In this document: positions 1-13,300 of the stretch, in pieces
How positions within the stretch are numbered: the first letter of the stretch is position 1
Layout of the letters: each line of letters opens with the position of its first letter
Assembly: GCF_020509005.1 (NCBI RefSeq)
Contig: NC_063014.1
Coordinates: 806,001-870,000, forward strand
Length of the DNA: 64,000 bases
Source of the DNA: Fulvia fulva
Taxonomy: Eukaryota; Ascomycota; Dothideomycetes; Mycosphaerellales; Mycosphaerellaceae
Direction of reading: 5' to 3'
The notes under the pieces: generated by a model
The model's database searches: none
What the model saw: only the letters and a program-made list of their open reading frames with translations
What the model was told of the DNA's origin: nothing
Made by a program: the position numbers and the translations under genes

Positions 1-327
1 CTCAACCTCCCCAACACCCCCTTCAATCCGGAACAAAGCCTCTTCGAGCCGAACCCGCCCAGCGTTGCGAACACTTTCTTCCCGAAGCCGGACCCTGTAC
101 GCGCGACAGAAGGGCGTCGATAGCGAGGCTATGGGACCCCATCGATCGAATTGCAGTTCATTGTGTAGAGCAGTGGAGTCGTCGATGATGTCTCTCCAGT
201 ATCGGCAGACTTGTTGGCATGTGCGCAGATGGGAACGCTCGCTTGTGCCGAAGGTGCTGGGGAGATGGAGGAGGATCTGCTCGAGGAGCTCGTAGGTCTC
301 CAGGACGGCTTTGGCGGCTGGGGTCAT
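1..327 (-). CDS. F-box-like domain protein (partial, runs off the left edge)
   Basis: Reading leftwards from an ATG at 327, the frame stays open for 109 codons to the window edge, so only the N-terminus is present. The first ~60 residues look like a fungal F-box: a Leu-rich helix (YELLEQILLHLP), then RTCQQVCRYWRDII and a DSTALHNELQFD stretch. F-box proteins of this kind usually couple a substrate to Skp1-cullin ubiquitin ligases, but the substrate-binding part lies outside the window. The ATG is the first Met and directly precedes the F-box, as is usual. The family call rests on motif shape only; the function is unknown. Confidence 0.65.
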   Translation of the reverse strand, partial: MTPAAKAVLETYELLEQILLHLPSTFGTSERSHLRTCQQVCRYWRDIIDDSTALHNELQFDRWGPIASLSTPFCRAYRVRLREESVRNAGRVRLEEALFRIEGGVGEVE

Positions 328-692
328 GATGGGTGAGATGCTGTTGTTTGTTGAATGGGTGGTATGTGGACAGTGCTGTGGGTTGGGTTGGCGTTTGATG
401 ATGGAGTCTGTCGTCGCTTCGAAGGCGTTGTCGTGCTGCGTGGAAAGGTAGACTGGCGAGGGTTGCCTGAACGTTTAATAGTCTTCCGACTTTCTTCCAA
501 GATGGCTACATCCTGCCGCATGTTTCGCGGAGCAAGTATTTACCCTCAAGACAATACCGAGACATGCTTCCTATCGAGCACTTTCCACCAACACTTCCCT
601 GGGTTCGACCCTCCAGACATCCACTTCCACAATAGTTCCAAGAGACTGTCTTCCGAGATTTTCTTCAAAAAAATCACTGTTTAGATCCTTAG
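328..692. other. Intergenic gap, 365 bp
   Basis: This is the promoter side of the F-box-like gene and the 3' side of the Zn2Cys6 gene. No convincing gene or repeat is visible. Confidence 0.5.
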
Positions 693-3600
693 TCAGTCGC
701 TGAGATGTATCTTATGCACGTCGTCCTCCACACCCATCACCCCAATGGCCCAATTAAGTCGTGCCTGGGCTTTCTTCTTCACAAGCCGTCTGTCCGTATC
801 ATCCATTTCGTTCGGCTGGGCGTTGGGGTCTAGCCTCTCCCAGCTCCCATTCAGACGTGGGTCATGTGTGAATTCCTGAGGTCGAGCGATTCTTTCGTAT
901 GGTGGTCCTCTTCCTGCTGCGGCTGCCTTGACCCAGGCAGTTTCGCATCCATTCGCAATGAGCTCCGCGCTACCCCAGCCGGTCCGCTTCGCGATGCTCC
1001 ATATTCGTGTTACGGTTTCGCGCCGTTGGTGAGGATCTTGGTATTGTACTGCTGCGAAGAAGGAAGGCATGCAGCTCTCACACAGCGCTGCGCCCAAGCT
1101 TGGGTTTAGGGCTTGCTCAGGAGGTCCCGGCACAATGCCTGCTGCTATCCTGCCGATCTCGTTTGCGAAGAATGCTGTCTCATGAGCTGCGATGGCTGCC
1201 GCGACATGTGCTGCCGGAGGCATATGTGGGTGAGCCCGGATTGCAATGATGACGGCCATGTTGTATAGTGCCCACATGCAGCCAATGTCGTAAGACCGAT
1301 AGACCAACGCTTGGCCGAAGGCGGTCATTTCGGGTACATAATAATCTGGGCCAAGCGGTTCAAAGTCCTTGCCGAGACTCGTTTGGAAAGTGTGCAGCGC
1401 AGCACGAATACGTCCATACTCCTCCAATGCGGCTGCGGTCTGAGCTTGGAGGTCGCCTTCGAATGGGTCGTAGGGACGGGCACTCTGGGGCGAAGTCGTC
1501 GGCTGGGTCGGCCTATAGACTGACGGCATTTGGACATTTGCTCTAGGTGGCGGGGCCATACCGAAGAATTGTGGCATAGCAGGCGGTTGAGGACCTCCAG
1601 GGGGACCTCGAGGCGGTATGGTCGTGCCTGGCATCGGAAAGCTGTTCGTGGCAGAGACAGGCGTAGGAGGGACCGAAGGGTGTTGTGGCGGGCGTGGTAT
1701 GTTCATCTCTGGTGCTGGCCTCCAGTTGCCGCCGTTGGCTTCCATCTGCTTCAACTTTCGCTCGCGATCTCTTGACGAAAAGTCTGCGATTCTTCCAAGC
1801 AGAAGAACAAGGTGATCAAAGGTTCCATGAACGGCATCTCCTCGTCCAAGAGGTGCTCGCGGAGGACAATTCGCCCACCGACTGAAGTCCATGCTGTGCA
1901 ATGTCAGTGGATCTGCTTCTAGCACGAGGAATCCAAGGTACTCACAGGAGATGGTTGCCGCTCACGATGCTCTGGATCACATCTTGCTTGCAGTACCACC
2001 AATAAAGGTCCTTCAAGATCTCGAATTTGCTCAGATCCAAACCAGGAGGTATATTGACACGAGGTGTCTCAATACCACCATGATCGTCATATCGGACTTC
2101 TTTACCCACCATATGGCTCACCACCCGCTCATCGACATCCATCGTCTGGTCGAGCAGGTCGTCCTGCATCCAAGGCTCTTCCGAGCTATGTCGCCGCAAG
2201 TGCCGTGTAGCTTTTCCACGCTTCAGTCGTCGGAACTCCTTGGTCATGCTAACGAAGTCTGTGTCGACAAACAGCTGTTTCGACCCTGCCAAGTGAGCGT
2301 TCCATTTCATGTGATCTGCGGTCATCACTTCGTAAAACCCAAGCAACATGGTTGCTGCAATGGTTGTGACCTTGAGTCTGCCTTTCGGCGTGGCCACAGA
2401 GTTATGGATACGCTTGAGGGCCCATGCATAATGTTGCATAGATGGCGTGACCGACGCATTCTGCAGTCGAGCAATGTGCAGGCTGGCAAGTGCCAACATC
2501 GCATGCAGCAAGCCTTGGTTGCGGAGAGCCGCCACCGGCAGTGTGTATGTCCATAACCCTTGTTGTGACAGCGGTATTGAGCTCTCATTGAACATCATCG
2601 AAGTGTTTCTTGGGTGCCGCTCGAATATCGAAAGGCTTGGCCCTGTCGCAGAGATGAAGTGTGCGAATACCCTCGCAGTCGCCGGATTTTTCAGTGGACT
2701 CGCCACTTCTTCTACCTTGTATCTGGCCAGTATTCCGGCGTATATGAAAGTATCATAGCGGCGCATCTGCACATCGTGGATGCTGATCTGGTTGAGCGCA
2801 AGAATCCTACTCAGCTTCCTCTGCCGCTCAATGCCATACTCTGGAGAGGCATTTGTATCCACATCCATCTCATCATCTTGTTCCACATCGTAGTAATCGT
2901 CATCTTGCACCTCGACCGCAGCGACGTTGAGCATATATGTAGGTGTCGCATACGGAGCAGCGTGTGCCTCGTGCTCGTAGTACTCCGGCGTAACATGATC
3001 TCCATTTGCGGAAGGTTGAGGTCCGGAGAGGCTTGGGCTCGTCTGATGGTAGTGGTTTTGCTCAATGGGAGGGGCGTGGTCGATTGGACGAGCGACCTCC
3101 GGCTGAGGAACGTAATGATTGTTTTCCCTTTGTTGCCTCACCGCCACGGCAGGTGTCTGGGAGAAGGACAGCGTTCGACTGGACGTGTCTGACACGGGTG
3201 TCGGCACCACGATGTCCTGTTCGGTGCCTAGAGGCTTAGTATTCGACCATACTTGCATATGAGCGCGTTCAAACTTGACATTGTGATGAGGGTCGACGGG
3301 CTCATGTGCTGATCTATAAGCATCAGAGATATGTTCAGTAGGCATCGTCACTACGGGTAACATCTGGCCGTTCTGTTGGTTCGACTGGTGAGGACTGAAT
3401 AGTCCGGCTGTCGCAGCCACAGACTGCAAGCTTGCGGTAGCGTAACCGTTGCTGAGTTCAACAGCTGGTGCAAGACTTGGTACGTTGTGTGCAGCTTCTT
3501 GTGTCGTGTCCAGATACTGTGCTCTGAAAGATGGCTGCTGGGCCTGGTTGAAGGGGTGAGCCGCGGCCTGCGGAAAATGAGGCAAATGCTGGCTGTGACC

Positions 3601-4095
3601 GTGTGGTATCGGGGGCTCCATGTGCGCTATGATCTGCTGACGAGGCTGCTCTATGGTAACGTATTGCTGGAGTTGCGTGTCGAATACTTGGATGTACTGT
3701 TGGGCATGTTGTTGCTGTTGCACATGTGCAAATGCCGATGGGTCAAAGCCTGGTGGGTGTATGTCTGGGTGTGAGCTCGCTGGGCCTGCCAGAAATCCCG
3801 CCTGGAAGGTAATGTGGGCACCGCCATGAGGAGCTGGTTGGTAGTCGAAGGTCGGCTGCTTGAAGATAACACGCTGGTTGTATCCTTCGCAGAGCCGTTT
3901 GCTCTTGATACAGTTCTTACACACCGGGCGTTCCTCGCCGCACTTGATGCGACGCTTGCGACATGTCAAGCAGCCCGTCTTGGTTCGCTTCCGGGATAGC
4001 TTTGCCTTCAATGCGGCCTCAGCAGCCGAAGTGTCAGCTGTAAGAGGTCGCCCATTGTCGTAGGCGAAGTCTTCCGACTTGATGTCTGGAGCCAT
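693..4095 (-). CDS. Zn2Cys6 (binuclear zinc cluster) transcription factor
   Basis: Two exons, complement(1946..4095) and complement(693..1893), separated by a 52-bp intron (GTGAGT...CACTGAC...CAG). The joined product is 1116 aa. The DNA-binding cluster has Cys42, 45, 52, 59, 62 and 69 (C-x2-C-x6-C-x6-C-x2-C-x6-C) preceded by a basic stretch (KLSRKRTKTGC). A Gln/His/Pro-rich region follows (about 80-230). An acidic patch comes near residue 400 (DDDYYDVEQDDEMDVD). A long helical region then resembles the fungal-specific transcription-factor middle domain (MLLGFYEVMTADHMKWNAHL near 590), which continues into exon 2 (MDFSRWANCPPRAPLGRGD). The second exon ends in a Pro-rich segment and another helical block. 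The ATG at 4095 is the first Met before the zinc cluster. Regulators of this class bind CGG-type sites in the nucleus; the target genes cannot be inferred here. Confidence 0.85.
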
Positions 4096-6398
4096 GCGGT
4101 CGGCCTAGCAGGAAAGTAAGCCTCTATATCGCCTGGGTCCGCTCATGGTCTGGTCTGAGGAGGTGAGTAAGTGATTGTTTTGCAGGAGATGTTGTAGGCT
4201 CAAGGTCGGGACGGCAGCCGGAGTGAGATGCAGTTGACACGACAAGGTATCTAGCCGCCTTCGACAGGTCGGGTTCGTCAGCAAGAGACTAGCAAGGCTG
4301 TATGTGGCACTATTTGTCAAGGATCTTCGTGAACAGTCCTGGTCGGAGGAGATCAAGACCAGGTTGAGCTCCCAGGCGTGCTTCCAAGAATGGACCCGAG
4401 CTGTCGGAGACGCTCGCGGGCGGAAGGGTGCCGAGAGGTGCAGAGAGGAGTTTATCTTGACGACAGCAGATCTCGCAGCAGTGTGTGTGTCGCGTAGCAG
4501 TGGCAGAAAGAGGGAAAAGCAAGCGATGAGGCAGGCGCCACGCCGATTAATGACTCTGAGGACGGTAGAGCCTCAATGCTGCCACTAGCGAGCGGGTGGA
4601 CACTGCAGGTCCGACGGTGTGGAGTGTGTCTTTGACCCCTCTCTGTGTTTGGCGTGTTGTTCGCTGCGGGATGCCGTGAGCAGGGCACGGCGGGGTGTGT
4701 GCGCGATGCCGCGATACCAGAGATAGAGCTTGCTGCTAAGGATAGGTGGTCACTGGTGGTCAGTGCCACTGGTCACTGGCCGTGTTTCTTATGGCCGTGC
4801 CTCGTGGCCGCTGGGTTGTTGACTTGTTTCTAGCCGTCGGCTGCGTGGCAGAGTCGTCGGGAAGGGTGAGCGTGTCTGTAAGAGAGCAGGGCGGCGCCCA
4901 AATGGTCGTCTGCTGGGCCTCTTTCGGCGGCGTCAGACCTGGCTATCGTTACATGTGTTTCGATTCCGACGGCTCTGTTCCAGGGACCGGGCCAGCCCAA
5001 TCTACTGGGCTCCTTAGCTTTGCCGTATGCAGAACACAGCTGGGGCCGGATATGCTGGCCCAAGGTGTTCCGATTTGACAGAGACTCAGGCGTGGATGGT
5101 GGACTGCCTCGGCCGCTGAAAAGCGTTGCGGCCTTGGCTGGAGGTCAAGGTCGCGGCGATACTCGGTTGGGCAACAACAGGCAGATACCGCACGCATCGC
5201 CCGCCAGCTACACAGTGATAGTACGAGCACACACGCACTACACCCAGCTGTGATGCGATGCTGTCGCGACTCTTGTCAAGGTTCGAACCAAACGCAAGGA
5301 TGCCACGCGCTGCGCCGGCTAGTAGATAGAGGATTCGTGATGCCAGGAGGACCGCAGATCAGGGCCACGAGGGAGACGCCTCGTGGGCTTTGTGGATCCC
5401 GGACAGCGTGGCTGGCTGATGTACCGCCGGGCGGAGAACTCTCTTTTGATGACTCTCTTTCTTTTTGGGCCGAACCCGATCTTGCCATCAATCATCACAC
5501 ATGATCACAGTCAATGCGAGCTGAAATGACGCACCGGCGCACGCTTCTTCGTCTTCGTGATGCGCTGGCGGACATCTGCGATCGCAAAGCACATCCACCG
5601 CGCATCACTACTGGCGCTGCGTTCATTCGCGATGTTTTATGCAGACGATATGCAGGGAACGCCCGGGTAGGGTGGCGCTCTGCACGCTGGAGCGCTGGGA
5701 TCGGGGCGGCTAGTGCAATTGGCAGTCGCCGCGAGAATTGTGAGAAGTGAGCTGCGCGAACGTGGTACAAGAAAGGCCAGAAGAAGAAAGTACACCTATC
5801 TGGAGGGCAGATCTGAATCACACATTGCGCCTCGTATCCAGACCATCGGAACAGAGTTCTGTCTTCTCCGCATCATGCGCCGTCGAACGCTTAAGTGCAA
5901 GGCTGGTCGCACACTCACATGTATCTTGTACCACGGATCAAGGCCTGGACGCCCTTTTGTTGGTCGTACACAGTGCCAGCTTCCGTGCTGACGGCGGTGC
6001 TTATCGCTGCGAGGATGCTCGAACGGCATGAACTGTGGATGCGAACCATCCAGATGTCGACCTCATTGACCTCATGATGACAGGAGCGATTATGATCAGC
6101 ATCTTTTTGAATGGACTACCTCGTATGTCGACGTCTCAATATACAACAGTCAGGCGCATCACATCACTGTGAAACGACGTGCATCATATGCGAGGAGCCA
6201 AAACCGGGAGGGAATGCCCATGTCAGACTCTGCTGAGCCCCTTGAAATTCAAGACTCCTTGCTCAGTCTGATGCTAACATCAACCATTGAACAGTCGCAA
6301 CGTAATGCCCCATCGTCATCCACCATCCCCCGGCTCCCATTCTGCTTTCGCGCCCTCGAAGCTTCTGGCAGTCTTATAATGAAGATGTCTTGTTCCAC
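4096..6398. other. Gene-poor gap, 2.3 kb
   Basis: This is the upstream region of the Zn2Cys6 gene, with pyrimidine-rich stretches just before its ATG. Open frames here are short, overlap on both strands and lack recognisable motifs. I could not support a gene. A long 5' leader or a non-coding transcript is possible but not shown. Confidence 0.4.
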
Positions 6399-7333
6399 TC
6401 AGGTCGTCTTGGTAGTCTTCTGCGGTCCTTGACTGTCTTGCTCCAAAATCTTTCCATCCTCGGAAGTTGTCTTCTTGTCCGACGACGTCTCAGCCAGTGC
6501 TTCTTTCTGCATACCAAGCGCATTCCCAGACGTTTTCGATGGCAGCTGGAATGTCCTAGAGAATTCCTTGAGATCGTCGCTAAGCACGCTGCGCTCTCCG
6601 GCCTTGTCCGGCCTGGGTGTTTGGCTCCATCTGATCTGCGTTGGTTGGCTGCTCATACATCGCTGCAAGGCCTCATCGCTGGCCTGCTTGGGTGCTTGGT
6701 AGGCTCCATGATTGTCGGCACAGTGGTTGGTAGGTTTATGTCTTGATTATTGCATGAGCAGATTTTGTGGGTACATTGAAAGGAGAAGAGAGACCGGCAG
6801 AATTTGAGAAAGGATTTGAAGTGCGTTGGGGCAAGTCATGGATACTACCTCGATATCATTCGTCTAATGTTTCAAGACTCTTGTTGACTTATGCTGACCA
6901 ACTTCCACCACAGAAAATACCTTGAAGGATCTCTGTCACTTAGCGTTGGCCCCATTCCACCGAAGTAGGCTGTACTCGAGCCTGCCGTTGAGTGGGCTGC
7001 AGGATAGACGGCAGCAATCTGCACAGGATATGGCGACCTTCCTTCCCTTGCGCACAGTAAGGCTCCTCAATGTCCTTGCTGTTGAGAAGCCGCCCGCCCT
7101 TGTGATAATGCTTTGTGTCATGGATGTAGAATGAGAACATGATTGGCGCTCTTTCAGTCCAACAACATTCTCAATCTCGGAGAGATGACCTCAATGCAGT
7201 CGGCTTCCATACCTAGGAAACTGGGAAGGGTATCGACATGAACGCTGCAGCCCGCTTCCCGTACGAAAGGACAGCACTTGTGGAAGGCGCCAGTGAATGT
7301 TGGAGCCTCAGGCAGGAACGGATACGTCCGCCG
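6399..7333 (-). pseudogene. Possible broken or unresolved gene
   Basis: The minus strand carries several protein-like segments in different frames. At 7333-7154 the frame reads PFLPEAPTFTGAFHKCC then DTLPSFLGMEADCIEVISPR before a TGA. A second frame (about 7170-6940) reads IMFSFYIHDTKHYHKGGR and EEPYCAQGKEGRHILCR. A third segment (about 6757-6399) is Lys/Glu/Ser-rich and ends at a TAG-type stop after QGPQKTTKTT. The first two overlap around 7154-7170 with no plausible intron between them, suggesting a frameshift. No family was recognised. It lies divergent to the bromodomain gene. Alternatively it is a multi-exon gene I could not resolve, or chance coding-like sequence. Confidence 0.25.
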
Positions 7334-7516
7334 CTAGTCACGTGTAAGACCTGGGACTCTGGGAGTCAAGTCACTCTTCCGGCGTGGGAGCCAACGAGTG
7401 CAATCACGCAAATACGTCCACGCTCTTGTCCTGCTCAGCGGCAGCGGCATACTCTTGTACAGTCGCATTGCGTTCCTCTTGCGCGCTTGTGGGAATAGCT
7501 TCAGAGTGCGCCGACC

Positions 7517-9943
7517 ATGGACTCATCAGCGCGCAAACGCAAAGCGTCCGCGTCCAACGCGACCGCATCCGAAGGGGCATCGTCGAAGAAGATCAAGTTG
7601 CTGGTATGTAGTCGCCCTCATTTTCTTCCGCAGTGGCGTGCCTAACCATGGCGGGCTCGGTGACGCGCACGAGATGCGCGCCTGGCAGAAGAACATGAAG
7701 GTGCAGTGCGGATGTTGGGGCGGAGGTGTCGCATGTTGTTGTTGGAGTTGGGAGGGAGCTACGCGACGGGTGAAGTGTCGAGCATGGGCGGCGGCACCAT
7801 TTCAACCCACTTGCAAAGCACCTCCGTCATCGCCAGGCCCTACACCGCACTGCATTGCACACCAAGCCGCCAGCCTCGCTGCCAGACCGTCGCTAACAAG
7901 ATGCGCCGCACCGCAGAACTCCAACCCGGCATCCAAGCAGAACTCAGCACCGGACGTGCAGCAGGTTGGCTACAAGCTGCTCGAGTACCTGGGCAGAGCT
8001 ACCGACAAGACGTATGTTTCCGCCCCGTTTGACGAGATGGCAACACACCATACTGACTGCCATGCAGCGGCCATGCGATCGCAGGCGCGTTCCTCGTACT
8101 ACCACCGCGCGATGAACTGCCAGACTACTATCAACAGATCAAGCTGCCAGTGGCACTCGACATCATCAAGAAGAAGCTGGATCAGAATGCCTACCCAACC
8201 GTCACCACCCTCGAAAGCGACATGAAGCGCATGATCCAGAACGCCAAAGACTACAACTTGCCCAAGAGCGAAGTGTATGAAGATGCAGAGAGGATACGCA
8301 AGCTCGTCTACAACTACATGAAGCAGCACAATCCTGCATACAACGACCCGTCTTACACTTCGTTCGCCACTCCCATACCAGACGGCCCACCGCCGCTGCC
8401 AACTCTCAAGCTCACGAATGGTGCAGCACGGCAGACTGAGCCTGTCAAGCATGAACGCGAGAGCAGAGACGGTAGTGTCAAGCCCAGGCACTCCACTGCA
8501 CCGAAAGCATCCGAGCCACCCTCAGAGAGAAAGTCCTCAGTAGCACCAAGTGCGGCGCCAACCACGGGTGACGCAGATGATGAGAGCATGGACTTCACAG
8601 GCAAAACTTTCCAGGAAGCACAGGAAATGATCATTGCAGAGTGCATTCGCTACACCGACGATGAGTATGTTGATTCGTCCGTCGCTTTGTCTTCTCGCCG
8701 TACTGACTTCCGTAGGGGCGAGGCCATCTTCTACCCTTTCGTGAACCTCCCCTCCCGGAAGCTCGAAGATTACTACAAGGTCATACGACATCCAGTCTGC
8801 CTTAAAATGCTTCAAAAACGAATCAATGGCATCCATGGACGTGCACCTCCAACCGGCGTGACGGACTACAAGACATGGGATGCATTCGAGGAAGAGACCA
8901 GCTTCATCTGGAAGAATGCAAGAGTTTACAACGAAGATGGTAGCGACATGTACACACTCGCAGGAGAACTTGAAGAACACTTCAAGTCTCGACTTGCTGA
9001 GGCGAAGGAGAAGGTGGAAGAGCCAGCAGCAGCACGAATCAGGCTTGGTGGTCCAAAGCCGCCACAAACAACAGCAGCACCCAAGTCTGGCATCACACTT
9101 AATCTGGGTCAGCACCGCAACTCGCCAACACCCGGCGTGAGCGTGGACAACGAAGCCTTAGCACGACAGCGGGCAATGGTGTCAGCGGGTGTCAACGGCC
9201 AGCAGACACAGTCGCGGCCTGCTCCCCATGTCAACGGCATGGCCAGATCATCCTCACAGCTATCCAACACAGATGCGCCACGGCCTGCGAGCAACGCCAA
9301 TGCGACCAGCCCCTCTGGCGCCAATGTCAAGTATGAGAAGATGTCCACACTGTCGCCAGCGCCAGCACAATCGACCGCGGCTGGGGCCATACAACCCATC
9401 ACCAATGGCATGATGCCACCACCAGTCCTGCGACCCACAAGCAGCAGCCCATACCCGACGGCGCCAGGCTACCCGGGTGTGACCAGCTATCATTACACTG
9501 CGCCGGCACTACTTCCCCCGACGCCAGTGCGATCGTACCCAGCATCTGATGCGTTACTCCCTGTTGTCAGCATATCAACACATCCACAGCTCTCGAAGGT
9601 TCAGTACAGGGAGAAAATTCTGCCACATCCAACGCTCTCGCACCAGAGCACGACCATCACGCTGCCTTCAACACACTATTGGCTGCAGATCGCACCTACG
9701 ATCTCGCGCGAGCTGTCTATGGGACGTGCTTACAAAGTGTTTGTGAGCGTCAATGGAAGTCGTATGACTCAACGGGATACCCAGTATCATACGGATGACG
9801 GCACGCGGACGCATATCTACGAAGGAAGCTTGGCATCGGGTGTAAACAGGATCGAGGTCGAGGTCGTGGCAGCGAAACCCAACGAAGAGAAAGGGTTGGA
9901 CATTGAGAAGGTCACTGTGTTTGCCAATCTGACTCGGCCATAG
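7517..9943 (+). CDS. RSC4: RSC4-like tandem bromodomain chromatin-remodelling subunit
   Basis: Four exons: 7517..7603, 7917..8011, 8068..8664 and 8716..9943, giving 668 aa. The 313-bp first intron ends after a GCTAAC branch site. Bromodomain 1 spans about residues 45-145 (LPPRDELPDYYQQIKLPV is the ZA-loop/PDYY region). Bromodomain 2 spans about 235-370 (FVNLPSRKLEDYYKVIRHPV). A low-complexity Pro/Ser/Ala linker leads to a conserved C-terminal domain from about 530 (STHYWLQIAPTISRELSMGR). Two N-terminal bromodomains plus a C-terminal domain in about 650 aa match the RSC-complex subunit Rsc4, which reads acetylated histone H3 and helps recruit the nucleosome remodeller. The third intron (8665..8715) is 51 bp and stop-free, so retention would keep frame; removing it restores a normal second bromodomain. 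The ATG has a good context (ACCATGG). Confidence 0.8.
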
Positions 9944-10348
9944 TGATTGACTTAGAGCGTCCTATCGTGAGTTTTCCACAGATAGAACCGCATATGTCTA
10001 ATGCCAACGTTCTCAGACAGGCGCGCTGCGACATTTCGCTAGACAGGACTCCATCCCGGTTCGTGCAACGCCACATGAAGCAGCGACCTGCATGAATCCG
10101 CAACCGCAGCGAGGTCGACTCCATTCAGTGCGGATAACCATAGCCTGAACGTGTTGAATCCCTCGTGAATTGGAATGTGACAGGACGAATGAGACTGGCG
10201 CTGACGGTATATGATCCTTGTCGTGCATGCTCACTGCCGCTAGCGGCCTGTGTCACGACAACGGCGCCTCTTGCGGCAACCATGCAAATACTTCCACTTC
10301 AACCTCACTTCCCTCTTCTACGACAATCGACTACCTCAAGCGGGCACT
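9944..10348. other. Intergenic gap, 405 bp
   Basis: 3' region of the bromodomain gene and 5' region of the DUF6604 gene, both on the plus strand. The end carries CT/CA-rich leader sequence. No other feature was seen. Confidence 0.5.
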
Positions 10349-13300
10349 ATGGCACCGAAAATACCACTGACTGGTCGCTATGCGCGATACAAAGCAGGGA
10401 CCAAGAAAGTCATGTCATGGCTTGTCACCACTGCCAATCACTGCTGCGACATCACGAACATCATAACCTCGCTGCGGACCACGAAAGATCAGAACAAAGC
10501 CACAGCCACAGCCAGAGCCACGGTCGATCTCAAGACAGCAGAACTTGTCAAGCTGGCCGAAGCCATCGCCGGAGCCGATCCTCGAGTGCCAATCCCTGCC
10601 GACATCCTCCTGACCTGTAGAGATGTCATCGAAGGTAGACAGAGAAGTGCGGACCACCACGTGGCATACGCCTCATACAAAGGCATTGCGCTCACCGAAG
10701 AAGACAAGAATCACCAACACTTCATCGACGCGCTGCAACGAATCTTCCAGGTACTCGAGTCGGCACGAGCACCAGACGATCCCGCGGAGGAACACTTTTG
10801 CCCACAAAAGGTCGCCAAGCGTGGCAAGAAGACTAGGAAGACTACAAGCACCACGAAAGCGCCGCTACAAGCCAATCCGTTCGAGACACTCACCGTCGAG
10901 GAGCCAACGCTTATCGAGGACTGTACTGGCAGTGCTGAACCACCGACAAAAGTCTCCCTCGATCTTGGCAAAGCCGAATTCAGGCTCGAGAAGGAGGTGG
11001 AGGATCGCGCCTTCGCTTTGTTGTGCCATCTCCAAGACCTGGACGACGTACGCCTTTACGTGCGCGACTCCTGGATCCAGTACAGCATGGGCGACATCTC
11101 CTTCGCGCTAGCGAGCATGACTACGGAGGTTGCTTTTGGACTCCTGAGATGTGCTGATGAAGAGTTCGCAGCAATGTGTCCTGAACTTGACGATTACGAC
11201 AAAATTCTGCAGTTTCTGCACTTGGAGATCGTTGCCTTTGACAATGTCCCCGTGGCGTATGTTGTCAATACTGAAGCAAGGGAAGTCGGTCGTGATGCTG
11301 CATCTTACTTGAACATTGCGGGGCTGCTCTTCCCCTTGGGCGCCACGATCTTGACCATCCATGGCGACAATGCCACGCGGTTTGTCCGCAACGAAGCTGC
11401 CGCAAAGAAGGGGAGACCGCAGGAGTTGGAGCTCGCATGCGCCAAGATTTGGGCAGGTGCTGACGGCTTTATCGATGTCATCGTGCGAAGTACGTTACGT
11501 CTTCTCATGGCCCAAAACGCTCAGCAAGACAGGATGGACGACTTTGTTCGGGGGCTCAAGGTAAGCCGCTGTGTCACCAAGTCATGCTTCCAGAATGGAC
11601 GTGTTGACCTTATATGACAGGAGATGCCGCAGTCTGGAATCCGCCGCTTGTGGCTCGCTGTTGCTTGTGAGATATACGTCGACATCTTCGCCATTCTAGG
11701 CGATCACGCGCTGATCGGGACACAGTCGCTAAAGGATACGATACAGTCGCAGCTCGACATCTGTGACTTGATACTCCGCCGCCATAGTGATGATATCCAG
11801 AGACGCGTGGGTGTTATGGACGAACGTGCCGTTCAGTGGACGGATTGCATAAAGCATCAGGCCCCGCGGGCACTGAGAGAACTTGACCTCATCACCAAGG
11901 ACATGGACCGCCACGTTCATGGTGCGGCATTCGAGGCAGACCTCCAAAGGTGGACACGCGGTCGAAGCCTTTATCTCAACGGCCTCGAAAGTCGGTTCCC
12001 TGTTCAGGCTGGTGGTTGTGCTTTCTTGCTCAAGCTGCAGCTGGCAGATGCTGAGACGTACATCGTCAACCACGGCCTGTTCATCCATTCCATGGCGTAC
12101 CTATACAAGGCTGCACGGCACTTCGGTCTATTACACCACGAATGGCACGACGTGGATTTCGTCATCCGCTCGCAGGCACCAAGTGGCGGCACTCACGGTC
12201 CTCTGGTGCCCAAATTTCGTGCAGGCTGTAAAGTCAGTGCGTACGCGATGGAGTTTGCGAAAGCATGCGGCATGGAGTCAACGGCCGAAATGTATCGCAA
12301 GCATGGCAAGCCTAGTTTCAATCTGTGGGAGGAGGGAAAGCAGATCTTCCTCTGCGGTGAGTTTCTGGAGGCTTTCATACGCAGTATCGATCCCAAAGAG
12401 AAGAACCAGCCTTTCGGCCGAGGGAATCATAGCAAGATGATCGAAGTCATGCTGCACAAACTCACCTCAGAGCATGCGGCTCGGCAGGGGCAACGCACCT
12501 CAGCACAGCCATCATCACAACGGGAGATGTTCAACCCTCTCGAACTCCTTACAACATTCGAAAAGTCCTTCAAACAGGACGAGCCTCTTCTAAACTTCCC
12601 ATATGTCAGGTTCTGGTCGACATGTGCGGAGCTACTGCGAGCTTGTTGGGATGCGATCAGAGACGAAATGCCAACTCAATTCCAGAGTCTCAGCATCCAC
12701 AATGGCTACCTCCACGCCGTAATGGTCTGGTTCATGCTCGCTCAACTCGGGAAATTCGACGACAACCCCAGAACCTCTTACATCAAGAGCACTGCAGACA
12801 GCATGCTCGCGAAAGCCGCCAAAGCCATCGAACCCTACATCATCTCGCACGGTAAAGACTTCAGCGAAGCCGCCTACGATAGATCCAGCGGCCGGATACC
12901 CAAACATCTCCGTCCCGGGTGTTCCACAAACTACCTCGAAAAGCTCGCCACCAAGCGAGACCAAGCGACGACCCTCGAACGCGCCGGTACAAGCGTCGCA
13001 TTCTCCGGCACTCTCACATCTCTCTACCACCCTCACTTGACCGCCCTCGACATCACAGCCGCAGTCAAAGCCTCCCCAGAAGATATCGGCGAGTACGCCG
13101 TCCCCTTGCCCGAGTACATGAAGCACGGCGGGAACTCCGTCTCTCTGGGAGATTTCATAGCGCCTGCGAAAGTCTGGATACCGGAGTATGACGATGAGGC
13201 TGAGCTACGACGTCGGCTAAAGGAGGTGGAGGAGTATGTGAGGCAGTGTGAAGACAATGGGGAGGAAGAGAAGATTAGTCAGGAGATGTGGACGAGGCTT

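Noticed and set aside
5270..5300. GGTTCGAACC as a possible tRNA B box
   Set aside because: No tRNA stems could be built around it; the base after the motif does not continue a T-arm.
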